From positions 806,001-870,000 of the forward strand of contig NZ_CP072548.1 of the NCBI RefSeq assembly GCF_017798005.1: a stretch of 64,000 nucleotides of DNA, read 5' to 3'. The position numbers were made by a program, and so were the translations under genes. Below are positions 46,514 to 55,317 of the stretch, in pieces. Each line of letters opens with the position of its first letter. Position 1 is the first letter of the stretch. The DNA comes from Aggregatibacter sp. 2125159857 (GTDB lineage: Bacteria > Pseudomonadota > Gammaproteobacteria > Enterobacterales > Pasteurellaceae). The notes under the pieces were generated by a model. It saw nothing but the letters and a program-made list of their open reading frames with translations, was not told the origin of the DNA and did no database searches.

Positions 46514-48169
46514 ATGTCCTATCTTCTTTTAGCCTTGTTTTTTTTGGCTGCCGTTATTTTCATTTTTAATTCTCACTATCGCTGGACGTATTTTTTTGCT
46601 ATTGCGTTATTTCTCTTTTTCTTCGGGGGGATGACCTTCTTTTCCGGACAGTGGCAAAGAGGCGTGAATTTTGCATCAATACTGTTTGTCGTCTTGATGT
46701 TATTCCATCGATTAAAAATTCATTATTACAAACAGCCTTTATTGATTTCAGATTTTTTACTGGTCGCCGATTGGCGTAACTGGGAAACGCTCTTGCATTA
46801 TAAAGGCGCAATTTTGGCGATTTTCGGTTTGATCGGTTTGTTGGTTTATGCCATTTTTGGTTGGGCGGATGCCGATGCCTTACCGGTGTCTTGGCGGATT
46901 TTGGCAGGGGGCGTGAGTGCTGTAGCTTTAGGACTGATGTGGCATTATTCTCGCCACCCTCACGCGACGAAAGTTTGGCTGGACTCTTTGCCGGATGATG
47001 GCAGGGATGTATTTTTAAATTTGCCAATGTCATGCCGAGGTGTCTTTTTTAGTGTGCCGAACTTTTCCGGTGATGGTCAAAAATTTCATGAAAAAATGAC
47101 CGCACTTTTTGCCCAGAAGGCGAATTTTCAAGGGGAAACAAAGCCGGATATTGTGGTGTGTTTACAAGAGTCCACACTGGATCCACATCAATTTGATTTT
47201 GATCAGCAGACGATTCCACCACTTTCTATGTTTGAAAAACAAGAAGAGACCGTTTTTATGAGCCCGTTGCGTGTGCATACCTTAGGCGGGGCGACATGGA
47301 AATCGGAGTTTGCTTTCTTGGCCGGGGTGCCATCCACCGATTTTGGCGCATTGGCAAACGGTGTGTTCTATTCTGTTGTTCCGCATTTAACCTCCGGATT
47401 GGTGAAAAATTTGCGTGAGCAAGGCTATTTTTGTGTTGCCTTATCGCCTTTCACAAAAGGGAATTACAATGCAAAATCCGCCTATGATCATTTTGGTTTT
47501 GATTTAATGTTACAGCCACAGGATTTAGGCTATCCTGCGCCGTTGGGGAAAAACCTGTGGCACATTGGCAGCGATGAGATGTTGAAATATGTCGAGATGA
47601 TTTTGCAAAAACAACATCCGTTATTACAGCATGTTCAACAACCGATGTTTGTTTATGTCTTAACCATGAAGGAACACGGGCCATATCATACGGATACGCC
47701 GAATCATTTTAATTTGGTTAAAGATGGCTTAAGCCAGAAAACGATTGCCTGTTTGAATGATTATACGCAGCGTATTGTGGCGCTAAATCAAGCGACAGAA
47801 ACCTTTCACCACTATTTAAAACAACGCAATACGCCTTATGTGTTCGCGTATTTTGGGGATCATCAAGTGGCGTTTGATAATTGTTTACCACCAAAGTTGG
47901 GACAATATGCAAATCCGGATTATGTGACGCAAGTGGTGGTTCGAAGTAATATGCCGTCAAGTTTTACGCAACAGCAAACGTTTTTGGATTTGGCTTTTGT
48001 TGGCGGATTATTGCTTGAGATTGCCGGATTGCCTGTTGAAGATGACTTTATGCGCGCGAATATTGCCATGCGGATCTTAAGCGAAGGAAAATTAGAAGAT
48101 GCGGAAGTACAAAGTTTGGTGAACGATTATCGTCATTATTTATATCAACATCTGAAAATCGCCAAATAA
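46514..48169 (+). CDS. Membrane-anchored sulfatase-family (LtaS/phosphotransferase-like) enzyme
   Basis: 551 residues: about four to five membrane segments (1-155), then a large periplasmic alkaline-phosphatase-superfamily domain. Metal and nucleophile positions are visible: Glu219 in LQESTLDP, likely nucleophile Thr261 in GGATWKSEF, and Asp449-His450 in FGDHQ. The layout matches LtaS, phosphoglycerol and phosphoethanolamine transferases, which decorate cell-surface glycans or lipids. GGATWKSEFAFL is closer to glycerol-phosphate type enzymes than to EptA. The substrate is unknown. It stands alone downstream of rpmE. Confidence 0.78.
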   Translation: MSYLLLALFFLAAVIFIFNSHYRWTYFFAIALFLFFFGGMTFFSGQWQRGVNFASILFVVLMLFHRLKIHYYKQPLLISDFLLVADWRNWETLLHYKGAILAIFGLIGLLVYAIFGWADADALPVSWRILAGGVSAVALGLMWHYSRHPHATKVWLDSLPDDGRDVFLNLPMSCRGVFFSVPNFSGDGQKFHEKMTALFAQKANFQGETKPDIVVCLQESTLDPHQFDFDQQTIPPLSMFEKQEETVFMSPLRVHTLGGATWKSEFAFLAGVPSTDFGALANGVFYSVVPHLTSGLVKNLREQGYFCVALSPFTKGNYNAKSAYDHFGFDLMLQPQDLGYPAPLGKNLWHIGSDEMLKYVEMILQKQHPLLQHVQQPMFVYVLTMKEHGPYHTDTPNHFNLVKDGLSQKTIACLNDYTQRIVALNQATETFHHYLKQRNTPYVFAYFGDHQVAFDNCLPPKLGQYANPDYVTQVVVRSNMPSSFTQQQTFLDLAFVGGLLLEIAGLPVEDDFMRANIAMRILSEGKLEDAEVQSLVNDYRHYLYQHLKIAK

Positions 48170-48200
48170 AAGTGGAGAGCTAAAAAAAACTGTACCTTCG

Positions 48201-48440
48201 TAGTGTGCAACTTGTTGCACGAATGATTAACCTTAATGCGTAATTCACGATTTCATGCGTCGCGTGCATCTTGTTGCACGAATAATTAATCTCGATGTGT
48301 AATTCACGATTTCGTGCGTAGCGTGCAACTTGTTGCACGAATGATTAACCTTGATGCGTAATTTACGATTTCGTGCGTAGCGTGCAACTTGTTGCATGAA
48401 TGATTAACCTTGATGCGTCATTCACGATTTCGTGCGTAGC
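48201..48440 (+). repeat. 59-bp tandem repeat array ending in repeat element B
   Basis: GTGCA(A/T)CTTGTTGCA palindromes recur at 48205, 48264, 48323, 48382 and 48441, an exact 59-base period. The DNA between them (GATTAACCTTGATGCG..., ACGATTTCGTGCG) is also conserved, with a few changes per unit. The fifth unit runs into an inverted full copy of element B (48436-48530). The whole gap 48170-48575 holds no gene. Confidence 0.9.
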
Positions 48441-48530
48441 GTGCATCTTGATGCACGACCAAACCACGCACGGAACATTATTTACCCTTTTCGGACATTC
48501 ACGATTTCATGCAACAAGTTGCACGCTACG
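48436..48530 (-). repeat. Inverted copy of palindromic element B
   Basis: The reverse complement reads GTAGCGTGCAACTTGTTGCA..., then GTGAATG, TTCCGTGCGTGGTTT and GTGCATCAAGATGCACGC, the same order as the copies at 9110, 9410 and 9786. It lies downstream of nhaA on the same strand and could affect its mRNA end. Confidence 0.85.
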
Positions 48531-48575
48531 ATTCTTTCATCGTTACTTAAAATGTTTGCTTATTTTTATTTTCTT

Positions 48576-49739
48576 TTAGTGCGCTGACGTTGTTTTTCTT
48601 AACAACGCATAACCTAACAAGGCAGACACACAGGAACCTAATAAAATACCGAGACGAGAGAGGGTGTCAAAGTTATCATGCCCGGTTCCTCCGAAGGCAA
48701 GGCCGGCAAGGAACATCGACATGGTAAAGCCGATACCGCAGAGCACGGCAATCGCAAAAATCTGCGTGAAATGGATGCCTTCAGGTAATTTTGCAAGGCG
48801 TAATTTCACCGATAAGTAACTGAACAGGAAAACGCCAAGCGGTTTGCCGATGATTAAACCGAGCATAATGCCCAAGGTGAGTGGTGAGCTTAAGCTGGAG
48901 AATCCCACGTTTTCCAAGGAGACACCGGCGTTAGAAAACGCAAATAACGGCAGAATTAAATAGCTACACCATGGCGCTAAAATGTGTTCGAATTGATGCA
49001 AGGGTTTTTCACCTTGACGTCCCTGCATTGGGATACAAAAACCGATGATTACGCCTGCTAAGGTGGCATGAACGCCCGATTTGAGTACGGAAGCCCATAA
49101 AATTAAGCCGACCACCATGTAAGCACATAATGCACTGACTTTCAGGCGATTCATCACAACAAGCATGGCAATGGCGATAGCGGCTAAAATGAGAGCCTGT
49201 GTACTGAGTTCGTGAGAGTAGAAGATTGCAATAACAACAATGGCACCAAGGTCATCAATAATGGCAAGCGCCAATAAAAAGACTTTGAGCGGTAAAGGGA
49301 CGCGCTTGCCTAAAAGTGCCACAATGCCGACAGCAAAAGCGATGTCGGTTGCCATCGGAATTGCCCAACCTGATTGAATTTCCGGGCTGTCTTGTGCAAT
49401 AAAGGAATAGATTAAAGCAGGAACAATCATCCCACCAATGGCCGCAATGGCAGGGAAAATAGCTTGTTGATAGCTGGAAAGGGATCCTTCTAACATTTCA
49501 CGTTTGACTTCCATGCCCACTAATACGAAGAAAACGGCCATAAAACCATCGTTTACCCACATGAGTAGAGGCTTGGCAATACTAAATGCGCCAAATTGTA
49601 CGCTGACGGGGGTGTCTAAAAAGTGAAAATAGTTTTCGCTCAGTGCCGTGTTGGCGAGCACAATGGCCATCAAGGCAAAAATCAGCAGCAATACGCCACC
49701 GCTAGCTTCAGATTGGAAAAATTTTTGGATACGTTGCAT
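48576..49739 (-). CDS. nhaA: Na+/H+ antiporter NhaA
   Basis: Start at MQRIQKFF (49739), with CAGGGAG in front; the upstream frame has no family features. 387 residues, against 388 in E. coli, with about twelve membrane segments. The antiport Asp pair lies in [14 protein letters not shown] near residue 163, with the unwound-helix motif [12 protein letters not shown] near 129. It exports sodium or lithium in exchange for protons. It is the last of slt-trpR-mtgA-nhaA on this strand but 170 bases away, so probably has its own promoter. Confidence 0.94.
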   Translation of the reverse strand: MQRIQKFFQSEASGGVLLLIFALMAIVLANTALSENYFHFLDTPVSVQFGAFSIAKPLLMWVNDGFMAVFFVLVGMEVKREMLEGSLSSYQQAIFPAIAAIGGMIVPALIYSFIAQDSPEIQSGWAIPMATDIAFAVGIVALLGKRVPLPLKVFLLALAIIDDLGAIVVIAIFYSHELSTQALILAAIAIAMLVVMNRLKVSALCAYMVVGLILWASVLKSGVHATLAGVIIGFCIPMQGRQGEKPLHQFEHILAPWCSYLILPLFAFSNAGVSLENVGFSSLSSPLTLGIMLGLIIGKPLGVFLFSYLSVKLRLAKLPEGIHFTQIFAIAVLCGIGFTMSMFLAGLAFGGTGHDNFDTLSRLGILLGSCVSALLGYALLRKTTSAH

Positions 49740-49911
49740 AAACAATAATACTCCCTGAGATAACGCCTGAAAGGCAAAGCAATAAATATGAAAGTTAAGA
49801 AAGTTACAGGAAATGAATGATATTTTCAAGAAAAGTCGGGATTGATTAATGTTATTCGCATTATTTTTTATTTTTAAAGTGATTTCATTTATTTTGGCAA
49901 GCCGCATGCCA

Positions 49912-50673
49912 TTACATTAATTTTTGTAAATAGGCTTTGCCGAGTTGATTCATTTGATGTTGAATCCACAACTGTCTGCGTTTGGTGTAAGCGCCCGGTG
50001 CATTAACGTGATAAACGATCGGATTAGGCAAAACGGCGGCTAAAAGTGCGGCTTCATTTGGCGATAAATTTTTCGCTGACTTTTTGAAATAAAATTGGCT
50101 GGCGGCTTCTACGCCATAAATGCCTTCGCCAAATTCCGCAATGTTTAAATACACTTCCAGAATGCGTTTTTTAGACCAGAGGGTTTCTAACAGCAGGGTG
50201 GTAGGCACCTCAATTCCCTTCCGAAGCCAACTTTGCCCATGCCATAAATAGAGATTTTTAGCCGTTTGTTGGGAAATCGTTGAGGCGCCACGCGTGCGTT
50301 GGCTTTTTTGATTATACTTGAAGGCTTTTTCAATGGCATTGAAATCAAACCCGTAATGTGTCGGAAAATTTTGATCTTCGGCGGCAATCACGGCTAATTG
50401 CATTGGCCAAGCAATATCGTCAATACTGACCCATTGGTAGCGTGTCGTATATTTCATATCACCGGCAAATAAATGGGCGATTTTTTGTTGCAACATATAC
50501 GCCGAGCAGGGGATGGGAATAAATCGAAAAAGAAATGTGATGGCAACGATGGCGAGAAAAAAACGAATGAAAAAACGCACCGCACTTTTGTAGGAAAAGT
50601 GAAATTGGCGCAATCTGACGTTAAACGGCGTTAACCGGTTCAAAATAACCTTAGTCAGCTTCTTGTGACGCAT
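49912..50673 (-). CDS. mtgA: Monofunctional peptidoglycan glycosyltransferase
   Basis: A 253-residue GT51 enzyme polymerising lipid II into glycan. One membrane anchor (about 31-50) is followed by catalytic motif 1, [14 protein letters not shown] near residue 97 with the key Glu; then [16 protein letters not shown] near 128 and [19 protein letters not shown] near 169. There is no transpeptidase domain. It overlaps the trpR 3' end by 23 bases and is cotranscribed with it, as in H. influenzae. Confidence 0.93.
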   Translation of the reverse strand: MRHKKLTKVILNRLTPFNVRLRQFHFSYKSAVRFFIRFFLAIVAITFLFRFIPIPCSAYMLQQKIAHLFAGDMKYTTRYQWVSIDDIAWPMQLAVIAAEDQNFPTHYGFDFNAIEKAFKYNQKSQRTRGASTISQQTAKNLYLWHGQSWLRKGIEVPTTLLLETLWSKKRILEVYLNIAEFGEGIYGVEAASQFYFKKSAKNLSPNEAALLAAVLPNPIVYHVNAPGAYTKRRQLWIQHQMNQLGKAYLQKLM

Positions 50674-50959
50674 TCAGTTGGTTTCTTATCCAGTCGATAA
50701 ATTCGGGATCCATGGTTTTTAGCATATTGGAACCCCGTGTAATGGTTGCTGCGCTGGTATTGAGATTTTGTTGAATTTCCCGCTGGGGTAGGTTTTTATC
50801 CAATAATTGCGCGATGATTTGTAAGCGTAACCCTACGGCATCCCGTTCGTCAGCGGTGAGCAATAAGGTTAAGACATCTTGTGCTTTGCCCTGTTCGAAT
50901 GCGGTTTTTAGCATATCAAGAAAGGCGTTCCATTGTTCTAAATTGCGACTAATGTACAT
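50651..50959 (-). CDS. trpR: Trp operon repressor
   Basis: 102 residues (E. coli 108), all helical. The tryptophan-dependent HTH is [22 protein letters not shown] near residues 59-80, with [16 protein letters not shown] before it. It lies 39 bases downstream of slt and overlaps mtgA. A Trp-operator-like site stands immediately upstream, so autorepression as in E. coli is likely. No trp biosynthetic genes are in the window. Confidence 0.95.
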   Translation of the reverse strand: MYISRNLEQWNAFLDMLKTAFEQGKAQDVLTLLLTADERDAVGLRLQIIAQLLDKNLPQREIQQNLNTSAATITRGSNMLKTMDPEFIDWIRNQLNASQEAD

Positions 50960-50979
50960 ATCAACGATCCTACATCCTA

Positions 50980-50995
50980 TACTATTAAACTAGTG
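50980..50995. promoter_or_regulatory. TrpR operator upstream of trpR
   Basis: TACTATTAAACTAGTG matches the operator core TACTAGTTAACTAGTA in 13 of 16 bases, with both half-sites. It lies in the slt-trpR gap. TATACT just upstream on the minus strand, overlapping the slt stop, is a possible -10, placing the operator at the start site. Confidence 0.7.
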
Positions 50996-50998
50996 CGC

Positions 50999-53239
50999 CT
51001 AGTATAGCCGATCATATTCTTCATTGCTAAAAGTTTGTGGATCTTCTTTATTTTGCAATCGCTGATAGTAAAAATCGTAAGTCAGGACATTTTGCACATA
51101 GCCGCGCGTTTCATAAAAAGGAATGGAGGCGACGAATTCGTCCATTTCTAACTTACCATTGGCGCGTGCCAACCATTTTTCCACACGATGTGCGCCGGCA
51201 TTATAAGCTGAAGCAATGAGAATCCGGTTATTCGGATATTTGGCATTTAACTCTGCCAAATATGCCGTGCCGAGCAAAATATTATTGAGCGGCTTAAATA
51301 AATCCGCTTCATCCGTATAAGGCAATTTAGCATGACTGGCAGTTGCTTTGGCGGTACTTGGCAAAAGCTGCATTAATCCGCGTGCATTGGCGGAAGATTG
51401 TGCTTGTGGATTCCATGCGCTTTCTTGACGAGAAATCGCCATTGCAAAGGTTTTGCTGATTGATGTGGCATTTTGCGACGCTTGCGGCTTGCGCTTGCTT
51501 AAGGTGAGGCGGCGAGGTTTAAGGGCAATATCGTAATAATGACTATAAGCAATAGGCAGGCGTAATTGAATGTGATCAAAGGCTTTGGCAATGATGCTGC
51601 CATCCACGCCTAAATCAAACCAGTTTTGTTGGTTGGCATATTGGCTGAGTGCAATTTGTTTTTCTTTTTTCTGATCGTCAGGAAGATTCTCTAACAGGAA
51701 ACGCCAACGTTGTTTCGCGGCACCGAGGCGATCTAATTGGCGCAACTCAGCGATTTCCTCCAATGCCGGCTTCACTTTTTGAAATTCATCCGCCCAAGAT
51801 TCATCCGTAATACTTGGTGCAACGAGTAATTGAGGTTGCCCGAAATGATAACGCTTACCACGGGTTTGGGGATCTAATTTGGCTGCCGCCAACATTGGAT
51901 AAAATCCTTGCTCATGAGAAAGTGCGGTCCATATTTCTGTTGTTTTTGGGCTATCGCTTTTCTCGATGGTTTTGGCGAGCCAATAACGCCACTCTTGTTT
52001 TTGCCGACCTTCATCAGAGAGGGCATTGAGCCACGGGGTTAAATCGGTTTTTTGCCAAATCGCCATGCGCAAACGGCGTTCGGTGAGGTTGTCCGCGTTT
52101 AAATTAAGAAGTTCTGTATCTCGCCATTGTTGAAACAATGGACTTTCGTTATCAAAAAAACGATTTAAAAACGCAATTTCCCATTCACGTATTTCTGTAT
52201 CAGTCAGTTGCCAGTTTTTTGCCCATTGTGCATAAGGCGCAAAGCTGGGATCTTTCATGTTCTCGGGCAATGTACGCAAATAGCGGGGAAAGCTTTGTAG
52301 CACGGCGAATTTCAGTAGGGCAGTGTTATTTTCCGTCATCGATAATCTTGCGGAGAATTCAGCTAAACTTGCCGGTGTTTTGGTGAGTGTTTGCAACAGT
52401 TGTAATTGGGCGGCCATCTTTTCGTCTTCGTTCTCGCCGGTCATGCGATGTAATTCTGTGGCTAATTGTGCTAAGCCGTTTTCGTCATTTTTGGCGAAGA
52501 GCGTTTCCGCTTTTTGATAAACTTTCGCTGCCGTTCTGCCGCCGTGAGCATACCACGCTGCCCAAAGTTGAGTATCGTTAGGTAGCTTGCTGTTAGCTAA
52601 CCAAAGCTGTTCATAACGAGAAATAATATGGGTATTTGCGTTGGAATCTTGCTTTTTATCTGTTGTGTTTTCTGTGCCTTCAAGCTGAAGTTCGGCGTTT
52701 AATACAGCTATTTGCATCTCCAAGGAACTTGGCTTAACGCGTTGCGCATAATGAACGAATCCCTCCAAATCGTTAGCATTCTGGAAAAGGGTAAAAAGGC
52801 TTTGTTCCCATCGCGTGCGCAAAAAATGTGTCGGGTTTTGTGCAATAGCTTGCTCGATTTCTTGTTTTAAGGCGTTGACCTCTTCTGGCGGCGTGGTTTG
52901 ATTGACGCTTTTAATTCGTGCGTCAAAGTAGGCAGTCATCGCATCCATTTTCAAAGGATAGTCTTTTAACGATTCAATCAGTTTGAGATATAACTCGGCA
53001 TTATCAGAAACAGTGTTATTTTTCACCGCACTTTTTAACAGATTTTCTAACTGTAAAAATGTTGCGCGTTGCGTTATGCGTTTAAGTTCATCCGCATTTC
53101 GTGCTTTTGTCCATTGGGCTTGCGTTTGAGCTAAATTCGATTTATGCGTAGATTTAGGCGGATGTTGATGCGCTAACGCAGAAAACGAAAGTGCGGTCAA
53201 CATGAGCAGAGAAATGGAAGTGTGTTTCAAATATCGCAT
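50999..53239 (-). CDS. slt: Soluble lytic murein transglycosylase
   Basis: A 746-residue periplasmic enzyme. The signal peptide is cut after FSALA. The long helical superhelix (about 30-560) is followed by the lysozyme-like catalytic domain (about 595-720): ISRQESAWNPQAQSSANARG with the catalytic Glu, GLMQLLPSTA, and IASAYNAGAHRVEKWL. Very Gln- and Leu-rich, as in E. coli Slt70, but longer. It is upstream of trpR, the conserved slt-trpR pair. An uptake signal lies in codons near 53191. Confidence 0.94.
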   Translation of the reverse strand: MRYLKHTSISLLMLTALSFSALAHQHPPKSTHKSNLAQTQAQWTKARNADELKRITQRATFLQLENLLKSAVKNNTVSDNAELYLKLIESLKDYPLKMDAMTAYFDARIKSVNQTTPPEEVNALKQEIEQAIAQNPTHFLRTRWEQSLFTLFQNANDLEGFVHYAQRVKPSSLEMQIAVLNAELQLEGTENTTDKKQDSNANTHIISRYEQLWLANSKLPNDTQLWAAWYAHGGRTAAKVYQKAETLFAKNDENGLAQLATELHRMTGENEDEKMAAQLQLLQTLTKTPASLAEFSARLSMTENNTALLKFAVLQSFPRYLRTLPENMKDPSFAPYAQWAKNWQLTDTEIREWEIAFLNRFFDNESPLFQQWRDTELLNLNADNLTERRLRMAIWQKTDLTPWLNALSDEGRQKQEWRYWLAKTIEKSDSPKTTEIWTALSHEQGFYPMLAAAKLDPQTRGKRYHFGQPQLLVAPSITDESWADEFQKVKPALEEIAELRQLDRLGAAKQRWRFLLENLPDDQKKEKQIALSQYANQQNWFDLGVDGSIIAKAFDHIQLRLPIAYSHYYDIALKPRRLTLSKRKPQASQNATSISKTFAMAISRQESAWNPQAQSSANARGLMQLLPSTAKATASHAKLPYTDEADLFKPLNNILLGTAYLAELNAKYPNNRILIASAYNAGAHRVEKWLARANGKLEMDEFVASIPFYETRGYVQNVLTYDFYYQRLQNKEDPQTFSNEEYDRLY

Positions 53240-53311
53240 CGTGGGTTTCCAAGAAATCGTGGTGTTATCGCCTATCTTTTGTTGCCTTAATGGGTTAAAT
53301 GAACAAAGGGA

Positions 53312-54256
53312 TTAATTCACTTCTTTGACACGCAATTCTTTTGGCACTTCAAAGAACATATTTTCTTCAAGCCCCTGTAATTCCTCCACTTCCGTGACGC
53401 CAAATGCTTTCATGCGCGCAATCACCGATTGCACTAATTCTTCCGGCGCAGAAGCCCCTGCGGTAACACCAATGGTTTGCACGCCGTTAAACCAATCCAG
53501 CTGAATATCATTGGGATCATCAATTAACTTAGACACCACCCCCATTCGAGAAGCCAACTCCGCCAAACGGTTAGAATTAGAGGAGTTTTTGGAGCCGACC
53601 ACGACCACTAAATCCGATTGTTTTGCCAGTTCGCGCACCGCTTGTTGACGATTGGTTGTAGCATAACAAATGTCGTTTTTATGGGGGCCTTGAATCGCAG
53701 GGTATTTTTCTTTCAATGCACTGATGGTTTCCGCCGTGTCATCTAAAGACAGCGTGGTTTGCGTCATAAAGGTTAAATCATCGTTGTGGCTCACCGGGAG
53801 ATTAGCAATATCCTCAATACTTTCAATGAGATAAATGCCACCTTCGTGATTGCTATATTGCCCCATGGTGCCTTCCACTTCCGGGTGACCTTTATGCCCG
53901 ATGAGAATCGCTTTCGTGCCTTTTTTACTGGCGCGCGCCACCTGCATATGTACTTTGGTCACCAACGGACAAGTGGCATCAAAGACTTTCAAGCGACGAT
54001 CTTTGGCTTCTTGACGTACTGCTTGAGATACGCCGTGGGCGGAGAAAATGACTATCGCTCCGTCCGGCACTTCACTCAGTTCTTCGACAAAAATGGCGCC
54101 GCGTTCACGTAACCCATTCACCACGAAGCGATTATGCACCACTTCATGACGGACATAAATCGGCGCACCGTGAATTTCCAACGCCAGTTCAACAATACTG
54201 ATGGCACGATCGACGCCGGCACAAAAACCGCGTGGATTGGCTAAAATTATCTTCAT
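53312..54256 (-). CDS. ispH: 4-hydroxy-3-methylbut-2-enyl diphosphate reductase
   Basis: A 314-residue iron-sulfur enzyme of the last MEP-pathway step, giving IPP and DMAPP. The three cluster cysteines are Cys12 ([11 protein letters not shown]), one in [11 protein letters not shown] near 96, and one in [11 protein letters not shown] near 197. HEVVHN near 38 and [14 protein letters not shown] near 121 hold active-site His and Glu. It overlaps lspA by four bases; the lspA-ispH pair is widely conserved. Confidence 0.97.
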   Translation of the reverse strand: MKIILANPRGFCAGVDRAISIVELALEIHGAPIYVRHEVVHNRFVVNGLRERGAIFVEELSEVPDGAIVIFSAHGVSQAVRQEAKDRRLKVFDATCPLVTKVHMQVARASKKGTKAILIGHKGHPEVEGTMGQYSNHEGGIYLIESIEDIANLPVSHNDDLTFMTQTTLSLDDTAETISALKEKYPAIQGPHKNDICYATTNRQQAVRELAKQSDLVVVVGSKNSSNSNRLAELASRMGVVSKLIDDPNDIQLDWFNGVQTIGVTAGASAPEELVQSVIARMKAFGVTEVEELQGLEENMFFEVPKELRVKEVN

Positions 54257-54753
54257 TTTTGACCGCTCTTTTGTTTGTTCTTATCACCTTTAAAGGCATC
54301 TAATGCCAGCAAACCGGCGCCGATACAAATGGCAATGTCCGCCACATTAAACACCGGATAATGATAAATATCCCAATAAAAATCAAAGAAATCCACCACA
54401 AAACCGTTGTAGGCACGATCGACCATATTGGCAAGTGCACCACCAATAATGAGCGCGTAGGCGGCATTTTGTAATGTTTGATCGGCGCGATTTTTTTTCA
54501 TGAAATACGCCAGCATAAGGGAAATACCTATAGCCAACAGAATAAAGAAATATTTTTGCCAACCATCGTGATCTGCCAAAAAGCTGAATGCCGCGCCATA
54601 ATTGCGCACATAAGTGAGATTAAACACCGGCAGAATATTCACGCTTTCATACAAATCAAATTTTTGTACCACAATGTACTTTGTCAGCAAATCAAGCAAA
54701 AAAGCGACCGCACTTAGCCAGAGAAAAGAGAGTCCGGATTTATGTTGGGACAT
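54253..54753 (-). CDS. lspA: Lipoprotein signal peptidase
   Basis: A 166-residue four-helix inner-membrane aspartyl peptidase cutting prolipoproteins before the lipidated Cys. Catalytic Asp residues lie in [19 protein letters not shown] (near 115-123) and [11 protein letters not shown] (near 143). [16 protein letters not shown] near 45 is the other family block. Its substrates in this window include BamD and the two lipoproteins at 59.6-61 kb. It is translationally coupled to ispH. Confidence 0.96.
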   Translation of the reverse strand: MSQHKSGLSFLWLSAVAFLLDLLTKYIVVQKFDLYESVNILPVFNLTYVRNYGAAFSFLADHDGWQKYFFILLAIGISLMLAYFMKKNRADQTLQNAAYALIIGGALANMVDRAYNGFVVDFFDFYWDIYHYPVFNVADIAICIGAGLLALDAFKGDKNKQKSGQK

Positions 54754-55033
54754 AACGTTTCCTAAATAAAATCATGATTAAAATTAGGTCGCCATTCTAG
54801 CACAAGGTGAGGGTTTATACAGAAAAAGGTGATGAGAAAGCGAACAGATACACGTCATTTTATGTTGCAGGCGAACACCATGGAATGACGTAATGAATTT
54901 TCGTGAAATGGCAAGATGCTTAAAACGTGTTGAAAAATCACCGCACTTTTCAGTCGAGTGCCGAAGTCAGGCTTGCTTTTTGTCAAATTTACAATATGAT
55001 AGCCGCCCTTTTATTTCTAGAATTGAGACGATT

Positions 55034-55264
55034 ATGTTTGGCATAGATTTTATTGAACTGTTAGGTTACACCGCGACCTTTTTTGTCGCGGCCTCATTTT
55101 TGTTCAAATCGATAGTTTCCCTCAGAACCGTTAATTGTATTGGCGCAATTTTATTCGTCATTTATGGGCTCGTTAAACAGACTTATCCGGTTGCGTTATT
55201 GAATATCTTTTTAGTCGCTGTAAATCTGTATCAACTGTGGCGATTAAAACAGGAGAAGCAATAG
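55034..55264 (+). CDS. Small YgjV/CBU_0592-like inner-membrane protein
   Basis: Start at MFGIDFIELLG (55034), 76 residues; the frame extends upstream through DNA with an uptake signal but no ribosome site. Three hydrophobic segments, with ELLGYTATFFVAASFLF, LRTVNCIGAILFVIYGL and YPVALLNIFLVAVNLYQL. This pattern matches a widespread family of unknown function sometimes compared with SWEET/PQ-loop-like half transporters. Alone, with a shared terminator behind. Confidence 0.7.
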   Translation: MFGIDFIELLGYTATFFVAASFLFKSIVSLRTVNCIGAILFVIYGLVKQTYPVALLNIFLVAVNLYQLWRLKQEKQ

Positions 55265-55271
55265 AAAGATA

Positions 55272-55310
55272 AAAAGCTGAACCTCTTCCGAGATTCAGCT
55301 TTTCTTTTTT
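55272..55310. terminator. Bidirectional terminator before metE end
   Basis: AAAGCTGAA and TTCAGCTTT pair around a 12-base loop, with A and T tracts outside. Serves the small membrane gene and the convergent metE. Confidence 0.8.
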
Positions 55311-55317
55311 CGTTAAA

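Noticed and set aside
48201..48440. CRISPR array
   Set aside because: The period is constant, but the DNA between palindromes is conserved rather than unique spacers, and no cas gene is present.
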